From Pseudomonas sp. 5P_3.1_Bac2 (GTDB taxonomy: Bacteria > Pseudomonadota > Gammaproteobacteria > Pseudomonadales > Pseudomonadaceae): 64,000 bases of DNA. The first letter of the stretch is position 1; each line of letters begins with the position of its first letter. Both the position numbers and the translations under genes were made by a program. This document shows, piece after piece, positions 34,744 to 42,383 of the stretch. Where the stretch lies: contig NZ_JANLNY010000004.1 in the NCBI RefSeq assembly GCF_025465995.1, positions 434,001-498,000 of the forward strand, read 5' to 3'. The notes beneath the pieces are model-generated. The model was not told where the DNA came from. It saw only the letters and a program-made list of their open reading frames with translations, and ran no database searches.

Positions 34744-35145
34744 TTAGGCGTCGCGTAACAGGTCGTGGGCGTCGAGCAGGCGGTAGGCGATTTCTGGGCA
34801 TTTTTCCAAGCCGCGGCGGATGGCGCTGGGCAGCGCCTGGCGGGTTTTGCGGCACAGCCCGGGTTGCGCCGCCATCTCGATGGCCAGGCCGCGCATGCTG
34901 CGCACTTCGTTATGACCTGGGACGACTGTCAGGTGAATGCCCAGTTGCTCGAACATGCGCCGCTGCAAGTGCTCAAGCTGCTCCAGGCTGTCGAGGTTTT
35001 CCAGGCGCTCAAGCAAGCGGCGTTCTTCGTGACGGGTCAGGCGCAAGATGCGCTGATCGCCGGCAGGATCTTCCAGCAACGCCTCGCGCCCGCAATCGCA
35101 GGTACCAGGTGGGCAGGGTTGGCGCATGGCTAAGGGCTGGTTCAT
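34744..35145 (-). CDS. Conserved hypothetical with N-terminal Cys cluster
   Basis: A 133-residue soluble protein that I cannot assign to a named family. The N-terminus contains Cys11, Cys16 and Cys18 (PCPPGTCDCGRE), a possible metal or redox site. The rest is highly helical and charged (LTRHEERRLLERLENLDSLEQLEHLQRRM). Codon use resembles its neighbours and the frame is clean, so it is probably a real gene. It converges on pitA and diverges from the secreted cysteine protein at 35261. Confidence 0.65.
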   Translation of the reverse strand: MNQPLAMRQPCPPGTCDCGREALLEDPAGDQRILRLTRHEERRLLERLENLDSLEQLEHLQRRMFEQLGIHLTVVPGHNEVRSMRGLAIEMAAQPGLCRKTRQALPSAIRRGLEKCPEIAYRLLDAHDLLRDA

Positions 35146-35260
35146 GGCTGTCGATCATAGCCAGCTCAGTGGCGCTGCGGTAGTCAGTCCAGCGCTGGTC
35201 GGATGGACAAGCGCTGGCAACAATGGATAATTGCCTGACACCTAATTGAATCTAGCCCCC

Positions 35261-35623
35261 ATGCGTTTTTTGCTGATCCTTTGGTTGATGTTCGCCTTAC
35301 CGGTGCAAGCAGTGCTTGCGCTGGAGAGCGGCCATTGCCCGAGTGAAGGCGCGGCCGTGCAGCACTCGCATCAGGATGCACTGGCTCAGCAGCATGGCGC
35401 GGCCAGCGCTGCCCAGCACTGCGTCAGTCAAGGTCCGGCTAAGGCCCAGCTCAATCACTGCGGCTTCTGTGTGCTGTGCCCCGCGTTTGGGGGCATGCCG
35501 GCTAGTACTGGCAGGCTCGGCGCCGGGTTTAAGGCGCCGCAGCTGGCAGCGCTGGCCCAAGCCCATAGCAATCGGCATGCGGAAGTGCCGGATAAGCCAC
35601 CGAAGTCCTCACTGCTTGGTTAA
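35261..35623 (+). CDS. Secreted Cys/His-containing small protein (possible copper-related, DUF2946-like)
   Basis: A 120-residue protein with a clear signal peptide (MRFLLILWLMFALPVQAVLA). The mature part carries several His residues and the cluster HCGFCVLCP (about residues 68-76) with three closely spaced cysteines, suggestive of metal binding. Its tail is basic and low complexity. It resembles DUF2946/CopL-type periplasmic proteins in size and pattern, but that link is tentative. It lies 57 bases upstream of a cupredoxin on the same strand, which supports a copper connection. The ATG at 35261 has a weak ribosome site. Confidence 0.6.
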   Translation: MRFLLILWLMFALPVQAVLALESGHCPSEGAAVQHSHQDALAQQHGAASAAQHCVSQGPAKAQLNHCGFCVLCPAFGGMPASTGRLGAGFKAPQLAALAQAHSNRHAEVPDKPPKSSLLG

Positions 35624-35680
35624 GCCTGCAAATGTGCCGCAGCGCTGCGGCTCTCTACCGATTGAGTGAGGAATACCCTG

Positions 35681-36145
35681 ATGCGTACATCTACCTTGGG
35701 CCTGGCCCTGTTATTGAGCCTGCTGCCATACGCTGTCGCCCAAGCCAGCATGGATGAGCACGCCGGCCATCATGCCCCGACCGCGCCACAGCAAGCGACG
35801 GTCGATCGCAGCATCGCTGTGACGCTGAACGACAACATGCGTTTTAGTCCTGAGCAGATTCAGGTCAAGCAGGGCGAAACCATACGTTTTGTCTTGAGCA
35901 ACCAGGGCCAGTTGGTCCATGAGTTTGTCTTGGGTAGCGCGCAGGAGCTTGCAGAGCACGCGGCAATGATGGCCTCCATGCCGGGCATGCAACATACCGA
36001 CGCGGCCATGCAGAGCGTGGAGCCCGGCAGCACGGCTGAGTTGGTCTGGACCTTTAATCGGGCCGGCAAGGTGGACTTTGCCTGCTTACTGGCGGGGCAC
36101 TTCCAGGCGGGAATGCGCGGTCAGGTTGAGGTGCTAGCGCCTTAA
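35681..36145 (+). CDS. Periplasmic cupredoxin (plastocyanin/azurin-like copper protein)
   Basis: A 154-residue exported protein. The start is ATG 35681, with AGGA eight bases upstream, and a signal peptide spans residues 1-23. The mature protein starts with a His-rich stretch (MDEHAGHHAP). A type I copper site is visible: His80 (LVHEF), Cys135, His140 and Met145 (FACLLAGHFQAGM). A Met/His-rich loop (MMASMPGMQH) lies near 96-105 and may bind more copper, as in CopC/CusF-type proteins. It probably acts in periplasmic copper handling or electron transfer with the cysteine-rich protein encoded just upstream. Confidence 0.88.
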   Translation: MRTSTLGLALLLSLLPYAVAQASMDEHAGHHAPTAPQQATVDRSIAVTLNDNMRFSPEQIQVKQGETIRFVLSNQGQLVHEFVLGSAQELAEHAAMMASMPGMQHTDAAMQSVEPGSTAELVWTFNRAGKVDFACLLAGHFQAGMRGQVEVLAP

Positions 36146-36155
36146 GGACGCTATG

Positions 36156-36178
36156 ACGGGGCCGCAATGGCCCCGTTT
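36156..36178. terminator. Hairpin after cupredoxin gene
   Basis: Stem ACGGGGCC / GGCCCCGT around GCAAT, followed by TTT, lies between the converging cupredoxin and glutaredoxin genes. It probably terminates the cupredoxin transcript; the T-tract is short. Confidence 0.65.
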
Positions 36179-36185
36179 GCCGCGT

Positions 36186-36557
36186 TTAGGCGTTGGCGAA
36201 GCGCTGCTCAAGATAGGCAATGATGGCCTTGGACTCATACATCCAGCGCACCTGGCCTTCTTCTTCGATTCGCAGGCACGGCACTTGTATCTTGCCGCCT
36301 TGTTGTTCCAATTCTTGGCGAGCTTGCGCGTCGTTTTTCGCGTCGCGCAGGGCCACAGGCACATTTAAACGGTGCAGGTTACGGCGGGTTTTGACGCAAA
36401 ACGGGCAGCCACGGAATTGATACAGGCTCAGGTTTTTTGCGCTTTGCGCCACGGCTGTTTGGGCCTCAGGGCTGCGCTTGAGCTTAGCCGGGCGGGTCAC
36501 CCAGTCGATGAAAATAATCAGTTGGCCGAGGCCTTGGCGAAGGGCGGTGATAATCAT
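36186..36557 (-). CDS. Glutaredoxin-domain protein with N-terminal hydrophobic anchor
   Basis: A 123-residue protein. Residues about 1-22 form a hydrophobic amphipathic segment (LGQLIIFIDWV) followed by basic residues, suggesting membrane association. A glutaredoxin/GST-N fold follows: LYQFRGCPFCVKTRRNL with the redox pair Cys51 and Cys54, the cis-proline strand QVPCLRIEEEG, and YESKAIIAYLEQRF. It would use glutathione to reduce disulfides or handle glutathionylated proteins. A third cysteine follows the cis-proline. Confidence 0.85.
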   Translation of the reverse strand: MIITALRQGLGQLIIFIDWVTRPAKLKRSPEAQTAVAQSAKNLSLYQFRGCPFCVKTRRNLHRLNVPVALRDAKNDAQARQELEQQGGKIQVPCLRIEEEGQVRWMYESKAIIAYLEQRFANA

Positions 36558-36703
36558 GCAGGGAACAACCTTGGGTGAATCGAACAGGGCGCGCAGCTTA
36601 ACCCACTTGGCCAGGCGGTGGCAGGGGGAGCACCGTCAGTGGTTGCTGGGCGGCGCAGCGGGCATAATGCGGCGCTGATGCGGTTGGCCAAGGTCGAGAA
36701 GTG

Positions 36704-36943
36704 ATGAAACCCGAAGATTTACTCCTGCTGGTGACCCGCGAGATGCCCTTTGGCAAATACCAAGGTCGCCTGCTCGCCGATCTGCCCGGCAACTACCTGA
36801 ACTGGTTTGCCCGCGAAGGCTTTCCCAAGGGGGAGATCGGACGTTTGTTGGCGCTGATGCAGGAGATCGATCACAACGGCTTATCCGGCTTGCTCGATCC
36901 ACTGCGCAGCAAGCCCCGGCAAAGCTTCAAGGATCGGCCTTAA
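36704..36943 (+). CDS. DUF3820 family protein
   Basis: A 79-residue soluble protein matching the DUF3820 family, with the conserved core MPFGKYQGRLLADLPGNYLNWFAREGFPKGEIGRLL (described here only by its key residues Phe-Gly-Lys-Tyr, Asp-Leu-Pro and Trp-Phe). The core resembles the small domain found in some exonucleases and quorum-sensing regulators, but the function is unknown. ATG 36704 directly follows an in-frame GTG. A bidirectional terminator separates it from the converging mqo gene. Confidence 0.85.
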   Translation: MKPEDLLLLVTREMPFGKYQGRLLADLPGNYLNWFAREGFPKGEIGRLLALMQEIDHNGLSGLLDPLRSKPRQSFKDRP

Positions 36944-36960
36944 GCGGCCCCACACAAGCA

Positions 36961-36991
36961 ATAAAAAACCGGCCCTAGGCCGGTTTTTTAT
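36961..36991. terminator. Bidirectional rho-independent terminator
   Basis: A perfect stem (AAAAAACCGGCC and its complement) around CTA, with A and T tracts, lies between DUF3820 and the converging mqo gene. Confidence 0.9.
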
Positions 36992-36998
36992 TGGCGGG

Positions 36999-38606
36999 TT
37001 ACTCGCCCGTTTGACTGACGGGTTCAGCTGCGGCTTCGCCGGGCAGTGGCTGCACTTCGACAAACGGCAGCTCCAAGCGCTCGCTGCTCCAGGCGCGAGT
37101 GCTGTTGGTCAGGGCCAGATTGCCGTCCAGTTTCTGCCCGTAGGTCGGCACGATAGTTTTCAGCTTGGCCTGCCACTCTGGGCTCTTCACCTTATCCTTG
37201 AAGGTCTTTTCCAGCAGGCTGAGCATGATTGGCGCGGCGGTCGAGGCGCCTGGCGAGGCGCCGAGCAGGGCGGCGATGCTGCCATCGGCGGCGCTGACCA
37301 CTTCAGTGCCAAACTGCAGTACGCCACCTAGCTTGGCGTCCTTCTTGATCACCTGCACGCGCTGACCGGCTTGAATCAGCTGCCAGTCTTCGGCTTTGGC
37401 CTCTGGGAAGTACTCGCGTAGCGCGGCCAGACGGTCGTTGTCGCTGAGCATCAACTGACCGATCAGGTAGGTGCTGAGGTCCATGTTATCCAGGCCGGCG
37501 CTGAGCATCGGGCTCAGGTTATGGCTGGTCATGGCTGCGAACATATCGAGGTGCGAGCCGTTTTTCAGGAACTTGGTGGAGAATGTGGCGAAAGGTCCGA
37601 ACAGCAGCACCTTCTTACCATCGATAACCCGGGTGTCCAGGTGCGGTACCGACATCGGTGGCGAGCCCACCGAGGCTTTGCCATACACCTTGGCCTGGTG
37701 CTGGGCGACGATTTGCGGGTTGCTGGTGGTCAGGAACGAGCCGCCCACCGGGAAACCGGCATAGCCGTCAGCCTCTGGGATGTTGGAGAGTTGCAGCAGT
37801 TTCAGCGCTGCACCGCCGGCGCCGATAAACACGAACTTGGCATTTACCGAGCTGAGTTTCTCGCCATTGGCCAGATCGGCCACGACCACCTGCCAAGTAC
37901 CGTCGGAGTTGCGTTTGATATCGCGCACTTCTTGTTTGAGGTGCAGCTTGAACTCAGGCTTCTGGCTCAGGGAGTTGAACAGTTGCTGGGTGATTTCGCC
38001 GAAGTTGACGTCGGTGCCGATGCTCACCCGGGTCGCCGCGATTTTCTGCTCAGGCGCGCGGCCCTGCATGATCAATGGCACCCACTGTTTGATCTGCGCC
38101 GGATCTTCGGAGTACTCCATGCCACGGAACAGGGTGCTGGCTTGCAGCGCGGCATGGCGCTTCTTGAGGAAGGCAACGTTGTCGTCACCCCAGACGAAGC
38201 TCATGTGCGGCGCGTTATTGATAAAGGATTTGGGGTTATTCAGAACTTTCTGCTCGATCTGATAGGCCCAGAACTGTTTGGATATCTCGAAGGATTCGTT
38301 GATCGCCACGGCTTTGCTGATGTCGATGCTGCCATCGGCGACTTCCGGGGTGTAGTTCAGTTCGGCGTAGGCCGAGTGACCGGTGCCGGCGTTGTTCCAC
38401 GGGTTAGAGCTTTCACTGGCGACATGGTCGAGGCGCTCGTAGGCGTCGATCTTCCAGGTCGGTTCCAGTTCGTTAAGGTAGGTGCCGAGGGTGGCGCTCA
38501 TGATGCCGCCGCCGATCAGCAATACATCCACTTCACGTTGCGCCTCGGGTGCTTTAGAGCAGCCCACGACGCTAACGCAGAGTAAGGTCAGCAAGAGTTT
38601 TTTCAT
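36999..38606 (-). CDS. mqo: Malate:quinone oxidoreductase with lipoprotein signal
   Basis: A 535-residue FAD-dependent malate dehydrogenase that passes electrons to quinone. The FAD motif [21 protein letters not shown] follows at about residues 30-50, and [22 protein letters not shown] near 66-87 is diagnostic for Mqo. Unlike the usual cytoplasmic enzyme, this one opens with [18 protein letters not shown], a textbook lipoprotein signal (lipobox VVGC, Cys16, Ser at +2). Export and membrane anchoring are therefore predicted. Some Pseudomonas Mqo paralogues have signal sequences. A strong terminator follows the gene. Confidence 0.93.
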   Translation of the reverse strand: MKKLLLTLLCVSVVGCSKAPEAQREVDVLLIGGGIMSATLGTYLNELEPTWKIDAYERLDHVASESSNPWNNAGTGHSAYAELNYTPEVADGSIDISKAVAINESFEISKQFWAYQIEQKVLNNPKSFINNAPHMSFVWGDDNVAFLKKRHAALQASTLFRGMEYSEDPAQIKQWVPLIMQGRAPEQKIAATRVSIGTDVNFGEITQQLFNSLSQKPEFKLHLKQEVRDIKRNSDGTWQVVVADLANGEKLSSVNAKFVFIGAGGAALKLLQLSNIPEADGYAGFPVGGSFLTTSNPQIVAQHQAKVYGKASVGSPPMSVPHLDTRVIDGKKVLLFGPFATFSTKFLKNGSHLDMFAAMTSHNLSPMLSAGLDNMDLSTYLIGQLMLSDNDRLAALREYFPEAKAEDWQLIQAGQRVQVIKKDAKLGGVLQFGTEVVSAADGSIAALLGASPGASTAAPIMLSLLEKTFKDKVKSPEWQAKLKTIVPTYGQKLDGNLALTNSTRAWSSERLELPFVEVQPLPGEAAAEPVSQTGE

Positions 38607-38905
38607 AAGTAACCATTCCTTTGGTGAAGCGAGAGCGCAGTGCTCAGTTTAGAAGAGTCGCAGCGCTTTGCTGGTGGGCTTGCCGGTTTGAGCAGGCAGT
38701 CACGCTCTACCTGGCAGATGCAGGGGGCTTAAGGTGCGCGGCGGGCCGCAGACATCGCACAAAGCGTGCCAGAGCCAGTCTGAGGCCAGCGGCTTAGGCT
38801 TAGGGCTGGATAAGCAGGGAAGGGGGCGGGTAAGTTGTGGCGAGTTTTCGCCAGTTACCGGCGTCGGGGCAGCTACTGGCGGCGAATATTCGCCGGGCTA
38901 AAAGC
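38607..38905. other. Intergenic region with two inverted repeats
   Basis: About 300 bases upstream of mqo and downstream of folE. No gene was found. It contains TGGCGA-GTTT-TCGCCA at 38838-38853 and the perfect 14-bp palindrome GGCGAATATTCGCC at 38881-38894; both share the half-site GGCGA. The mqo promoter must lie here. The ribosome site AAAGGA is about ten bases before the mqo ATG. Confidence 0.5.
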
Positions 38906-38932
38906 AAAAAAACCGGCCTGAGCCGGTTTTTT
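38906..38932. terminator. Rho-independent terminator for folE
   Basis: Stem AACCGGC / GCCGGTT around CTGA with flanking A and T tracts, located just after the folE stop on its strand. Symmetric, so it could act on both strands. Confidence 0.88.
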
Positions 38933-38944
38933 AGAAGGCAGAGT

Positions 38945-39493
38945 TTAGGCGTTGATCAAACTCAGGAACTCGCTGCGGGTGGCGGCGTTTTCACGGAATT
39001 CACCGAGCATCACCGAAGTCACCATGGACGAGTTCTGCTTTTCCACGCCGCGCATCATCATGCACATGTGCTGCGCTTCGATGACCACGGCCACGCCTAA
39101 GGCGCCAGTCACTTGCTGGATCGCCTCGGCGATCTGGCGGCTGAGGTTTTCCTGGATTTGCAGGCGCCGCGCGTACATGTCGACGATGCGCGCCACCTTG
39201 GACAGACCTAACACTTTGCCGCTCGGGATATAAGCCACGTGGGCTTTGCCGATGAATGGCAGCAAGTGGTGTTCGCACAACGAATACAGCTCGATGTTTT
39301 TTACCAGCACCATTTCGCTGTTATCAGAGCTGAACAGGGCACCGTTGGTGACCTCTTCCAGCGTCTGCGAATAACCGCGGCACAGGTACTGCATGGCCTT
39401 CGCCGCGCGCTTAGGGGTATCGAGGAGGCCTTCGCGGGATACATCCTCGCCAAGTTGGCCGAGGATCGCGGTGTAGTTCTGTTCCAGGGACAT
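38945..39493 (-). CDS. folE: GTP cyclohydrolase I (FolE)
   Basis: A 182-residue enzyme that makes 7,8-dihydroneopterin triphosphate for folate. The start is ATG 39493; a TTG two codons upstream is less likely. The zinc ligands are visible: Cys and His of [10 protein letters not shown] (about 73-82) and the later Cys in [11 protein letters not shown] (about 141-151). The strand [15 protein letters not shown] near 87-101 is also typical. It is the type IA enzyme. Located upstream of an smr gene in the same orientation, in the order I recall for P. aeruginosa. Confidence 0.94.
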   Translation of the reverse strand: MSLEQNYTAILGQLGEDVSREGLLDTPKRAAKAMQYLCRGYSQTLEEVTNGALFSSDNSEMVLVKNIELYSLCEHHLLPFIGKAHVAYIPSGKVLGLSKVARIVDMYARRLQIQENLSRQIAEAIQQVTGALGVAVVIEAQHMCMMMRGVEKQNSSMVTSVMLGEFRENAATRSEFLSLINA

Positions 39494-39578
39494 GGACAAT
39501 CTCGTTGGTCTTTCAAAGGGCGCAGGTTAGGGCGCAAATCGGTGACAGGCAAGTGTCGCGTCTCGTCTGCCGGCGTGT

Positions 39579-40136
39579 TTATTCGTCGCGACCATCCATC
39601 ATGGTGCGCTTTAGCATCAGGTAAATCGCCCCGGTGCCGCCGTGTTTGGCCAGGCATGAGGTAAAGCCCAAAACTTGTGGATGCTGACGTAGCCAAGTGT
39701 TGACGTGGCTTTTCAGCATGGGCGCGCGGCCGTCTTTGCGCGCCGCTTTGCCGTGGGTCACGCGCACGCAGCGGATCTCCAGCTTGTTGGCTTCGGCAAT
39801 AAACTCCCAGAGGATGTCGCGGGCTTTTTCCACGCTCATGCCGTGCAGGTCGATGCTGCCCTCAAAGCTGATCTGGCCCAGCTTGAGCTTGCGCATCTGG
39901 CCTTCTTGCACACCATTGGCAGCCCAGTACAGCGGGTCTTCGGCGCCGACGTCGATGACGAACTGATCGGACAGGCCATCGACCTTGACCGACTCCACCC
40001 GCGCGGTGGCGGCTTGGCGCAACGTCGCCAATTGCGCGCGGTTGGGTTTCGGTTTGCCGGTGTCGGCGCGGTCGTGTTTGATCGGCTTAACGCCGCGCAG
40101 CTCGGCTTTAAATAGGGAAAAATCGTCGTCTTGCAT
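39579..40136 (-). CDS. Smr-domain protein (MutS2 C-terminal-like endonuclease domain)
   Basis: A 185-residue protein. The start is ATG 40136, with GGAG six bases upstream. The N-terminal 80 residues are basic and variable. The Smr domain (about 90-180) shows the conserved DLHGMSVEKARDIL, the central VTHGKAARKDGRAPMLKSHVNTWL with the T/R-H-G-K motif and the terminal GGTGAIYLMLKR. Small Smr proteins have nicking or RNA-processing activity in some bacteria. It lies between folE and a small membrane protein gene, all on the minus strand. Confidence 0.9.
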   Translation of the reverse strand: MQDDDFSLFKAELRGVKPIKHDRADTGKPKPNRAQLATLRQAATARVESVKVDGLSDQFVIDVGAEDPLYWAANGVQEGQMRKLKLGQISFEGSIDLHGMSVEKARDILWEFIAEANKLEIRCVRVTHGKAARKDGRAPMLKSHVNTWLRQHPQVLGFTSCLAKHGGTGAIYLMLKRTMMDGRDE

Positions 40137-40214
40137 TGGGGCCTCCACCAAGGCCGCTAGTGTAAACGAAGCGAAAGCGCTTGGTGGTGGTCAGCGCGCT
40201 GCCTGTGGCGCGCT

Positions 40215-40535
40215 TCAGTCGCGTTTTTTCATTAGATGGGGGGCCATGCTCAGGTCACTGTTACGCCGCAGACGGCGGCGCAAGCTGCGCCAGAGCAGCA
40301 CGCCAGCGCTGCTTAGCAGCAAGCCGCCGAGCACCGCCAGCGCGGCAGCGATGGGGGATTGATTGAGGCTGGCGAGGCTGCTGGGCTGGCTGATGATCGA
40401 AATTATCCCGGCTGCGGCAAGCACCACGCCGAGGATTACCAAGAGGGCGGCGAACACTGCGCCGAGTAAGCCCAACCAAGTCCGGCGACCTCGTGGGCGC
40501 AGGCGGCGGGCGTCAAAACCATCGGATAACTTCAT
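40215..40535 (-). CDS. Small two-TM membrane protein, unknown function
   Basis: A 106-residue protein beginning at ATG 40535 with AGGA eight bases upstream. It has a basic N-terminal cytoplasmic stretch (RRLRPRGRRTW), a TM helix (about 21-49), a short Ser/Gln-rich loop, a second TM (about 60-82) and a basic tail (WRSLRRRLRRN). The positive-inside rule puts both ends in the cytoplasm. No family is recognised. A gene of similar size lies at this place in P. aeruginosa from memory. Confidence 0.65.
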   Translation of the reverse strand: MKLSDGFDARRLRPRGRRTWLGLLGAVFAALLVILGVVLAAAGIISIISQPSSLASLNQSPIAAALAVLGGLLLSSAGVLLWRSLRRRLRRNSDLSMAPHLMKKRD

Positions 40536-40636
40536 CCCGATTTCCTTAAGGGTGTCCGCGGTATGACCGGCGCCGCTGGTGGTGGTTCAACCTTGGCGAC
40601 CCAGGTGCCGCTGGCCCTGGGTCCACACCTGAAGGT

Positions 40637-41233
40637 TTAGCGCAAGGCGCTGGCGTTAGGTACGACCACGGCGAAGTTATCGGCGAGGGCAATCATTTGC
40701 GTGCGGTGCATGTCTGCCGCGCTGATCACCTGGCCGTCCATGGTCGGCAGGTCGCGAGTGGCACAGGCGGCGTCGACCACGGTGCAGCGGTAGCCATAAT
40801 CCTTGGTGGCGCGCACGGTGGAGCTGATGCTGGAGTGGGTCATAAAGCCGCAGATGATCAAGTCTAGGTTGCCCAGACTCTGCAAATGCTCATGCAGCTC
40901 GGTGCCGCTAAAGGCGTTAGGCAGGCGCTTCTCGAGGATTCGCTCACCGGGCAGCGGCGCCACTTCAGGCAGGTGTTTACCCCGTGGGCCACGGGGGTCG
41001 AGTAGACCGTCGGGAATGCCCAGGTGTTTGATGTGCACGATCGGGGTGCCGCGTTCACGGGCAGTGGCCAGCAGTTTGGCGATCTCGCTCACTGCGGCAT
41101 CCAGGCCAGGCAGTTTCAACACGCCACTGCGGTACTCCTCCTGAGCGTCGATCACCAATAAGGTGGCGTTGCCCAGACTGGCCGCCGCGTGGGTGCGGCC
41201 GGTAAGGGCGAACATGGTTTGTGGGGTGGACAT
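40637..41233 (-). CDS. Isochorismatase-family hydrolase with Cys-to-Ser substitution
   Basis: A 198-residue protein of the isochorismatase/cysteine hydrolase fold. The catalytic Asp29 (LLVIDAQEEY) and Lys102 (LEKRLPNAFSGTEL) of the usual Asp-Lys-Cys triad are present. The nucleophile site, normally G-x-x-T-x-x-C, reads GFMTHSSISS, placing Ser135 at the Cys position. A nicotinamidase- or amidase-like thioester route is therefore unlikely. Isochorismatases such as PhzD and EntB also lack this Cys and hydrolyse vinyl ethers. Located next to prmB, in divergent orientation. Substrate unknown. Confidence 0.85.
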   Translation of the reverse strand: MSTPQTMFALTGRTHAAASLGNATLLVIDAQEEYRSGVLKLPGLDAAVSEIAKLLATARERGTPIVHIKHLGIPDGLLDPRGPRGKHLPEVAPLPGERILEKRLPNAFSGTELHEHLQSLGNLDLIICGFMTHSSISSTVRATKDYGYRCTVVDAACATRDLPTMDGQVISAADMHRTQMIALADNFAVVVPNASALR

Positions 41234-41453
41234 GGCAGGAACTCCAATCTGGCATGGACGATGGTTCTATTGTGGCGCTCTAGGACGCTGCTGGGAACCT
41301 CAGCACGGCAACTTTGCCAATCTAACAGGCTTAAGGCCATGGGCTGGGCCGTGCAACCGACAGCTGGAGATGGCATAGGTGTACGTGCGTACTTAGCTTG
41401 TTGACCACTGCAATAGGCTAGAATGGGCCCATTTACCCCTGCGGAGAGCTGTC

Positions 41454-42383
41454 GTGAGCGAAGCTACACCCATTCAAACTCGCCTGCGCACTATGCGCGA
41501 TTACATTCGCTGGGCGGTAAGCCGCTTCCATCAAGAACAACTGTTCTTCGGTCACGGCACTGATAACGCTTGGGATGAGGCCCGGCAGCTGGTGCTTGGC
41601 GCCTTGCATCTGCCGTTTGCCATCGCTGATAGCTACCTCGATTGCCGCTTAGAAGACGACGAGCATGCCATGCTCCGTGACCTGCTGCGTCAGCGCATTG
41701 AGCAGCGCGTGCCGACCGCCTATTTGCTCGGTGAAGCATGGTTTTGTAACTTGCCGTTTATTGTCGATGAGCGCGTGTTGGTGCCGCGTTCGCCGATTGC
41801 TGAGCTGATTGATCAGCACTTCGCTCCGTGGCTGGCGGATGAGCCCGCGCGGATTTTGGACCTGTGCACCGGTTCGGGTTGCATCGGCATTGCCTGTGCT
41901 TATGAGTTCCCCGAGGCCGAGGTGGTGTTGGCGGATCTGTCGTTTGATGCGCTGGAAGTGGCTAACCAAAATATCGAACGCCATGAGCTGGGCGAGCGCG
42001 TGTATACCGTGCAGGGCGATGGGTTTGCCGAGTTGCCGGGGCAGCGTTTTGATCTGATCGTGTCCAACCCGCCGTATGTGGATGCCGAAGATTTCGCCGA
42101 CATGCCAGCCGAATACCAGCACGAGCCCGAGATGGGCTTAGCCTGCGGTGAAGACGGTTTGGACTTAGTACGGCGGATGCTGGCTGAGGCGGCGGATCAC
42201 CTCAATGAGCGTGGCGTGCTGATCGTTGAAGTGGGCAATAGTCAGGTGCATGTCGAGGCGCTGTACCCTGAAGTGGACTTCACTTGGCTGGAGTTCGAGC
42301 GTGGCGGTCACGGCGTGTTCCTGCTGCCGGCTAAGCTTTGCCGTGAGCATCAGGCGCTGTTTAAACAGCGCCTGAATGGCTGA
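41454..42383 (+). CDS. prmB: 50S ribosomal protein L3 N5-glutamine methyltransferase PrmB
   Basis: A 309-residue SAM-dependent methyltransferase that modifies a glutamine of ribosomal protein L3. The start is GTG 41454, with GGAG eight bases upstream. The N-terminal helical domain (1-95) is followed by [11 protein letters not shown], the SAM motif [14 protein letters not shown] (about 134-147) and the glutamine-binding NPPY at residues 205-208. It resembles PrmB more than PrmC in the [13 protein letters not shown] segment. Its stop directly abuts the stop of the converging histidine kinase gene, and its last codons contain a 24-bp perfect palindrome. Confidence 0.94.
   Translation: MSEATPIQTRLRTMRDYIRWAVSRFHQEQLFFGHGTDNAWDEARQLVLGALHLPFAIADSYLDCRLEDDEHAMLRDLLRQRIEQRVPTAYLLGEAWFCNLPFIVDERVLVPRSPIAELIDQHFAPWLADEPARILDLCTGSGCIGIACAYEFPEAEVVLADLSFDALEVANQNIERHELGERVYTVQGDGFAELPGQRFDLIVSNPPYVDAEDFADMPAEYQHEPEMGLACGEDGLDLVRRMLAEAADHLNERGVLIVEVGNSQVHVEALYPEVDFTWLEFERGGHGVFLLPAKLCREHQALFKQRLNG
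42351..42374. repeat. 24-bp perfect palindrome at the end of prmB
   Basis: The arm CAGGCGCTGTTT is followed directly by its exact complement, within the last codons of prmB and ten bases before the stop of the converging kinase gene. As RNA it would form a nine- or ten-base stem around TTTAAA on either strand. There is no T-tract. It may act as a transcription or degradation barrier between genes that leave no other space. Confidence 0.7.

Noticed and set aside
34707..35183. A 158-codon plus-strand frame over the hypothetical gene at 34744-35145
   Set aside because: Gly/Arg/Ala-rich shadow translation starting inside the pitA terminator hairpin; the minus frame has better composition.
37521..38585. 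A 354-codon open frame antisense to mqo
   Set aside because: The plus-strand product has no recognisable motif; the minus-strand product is a full-length malate:quinone oxidoreductase.
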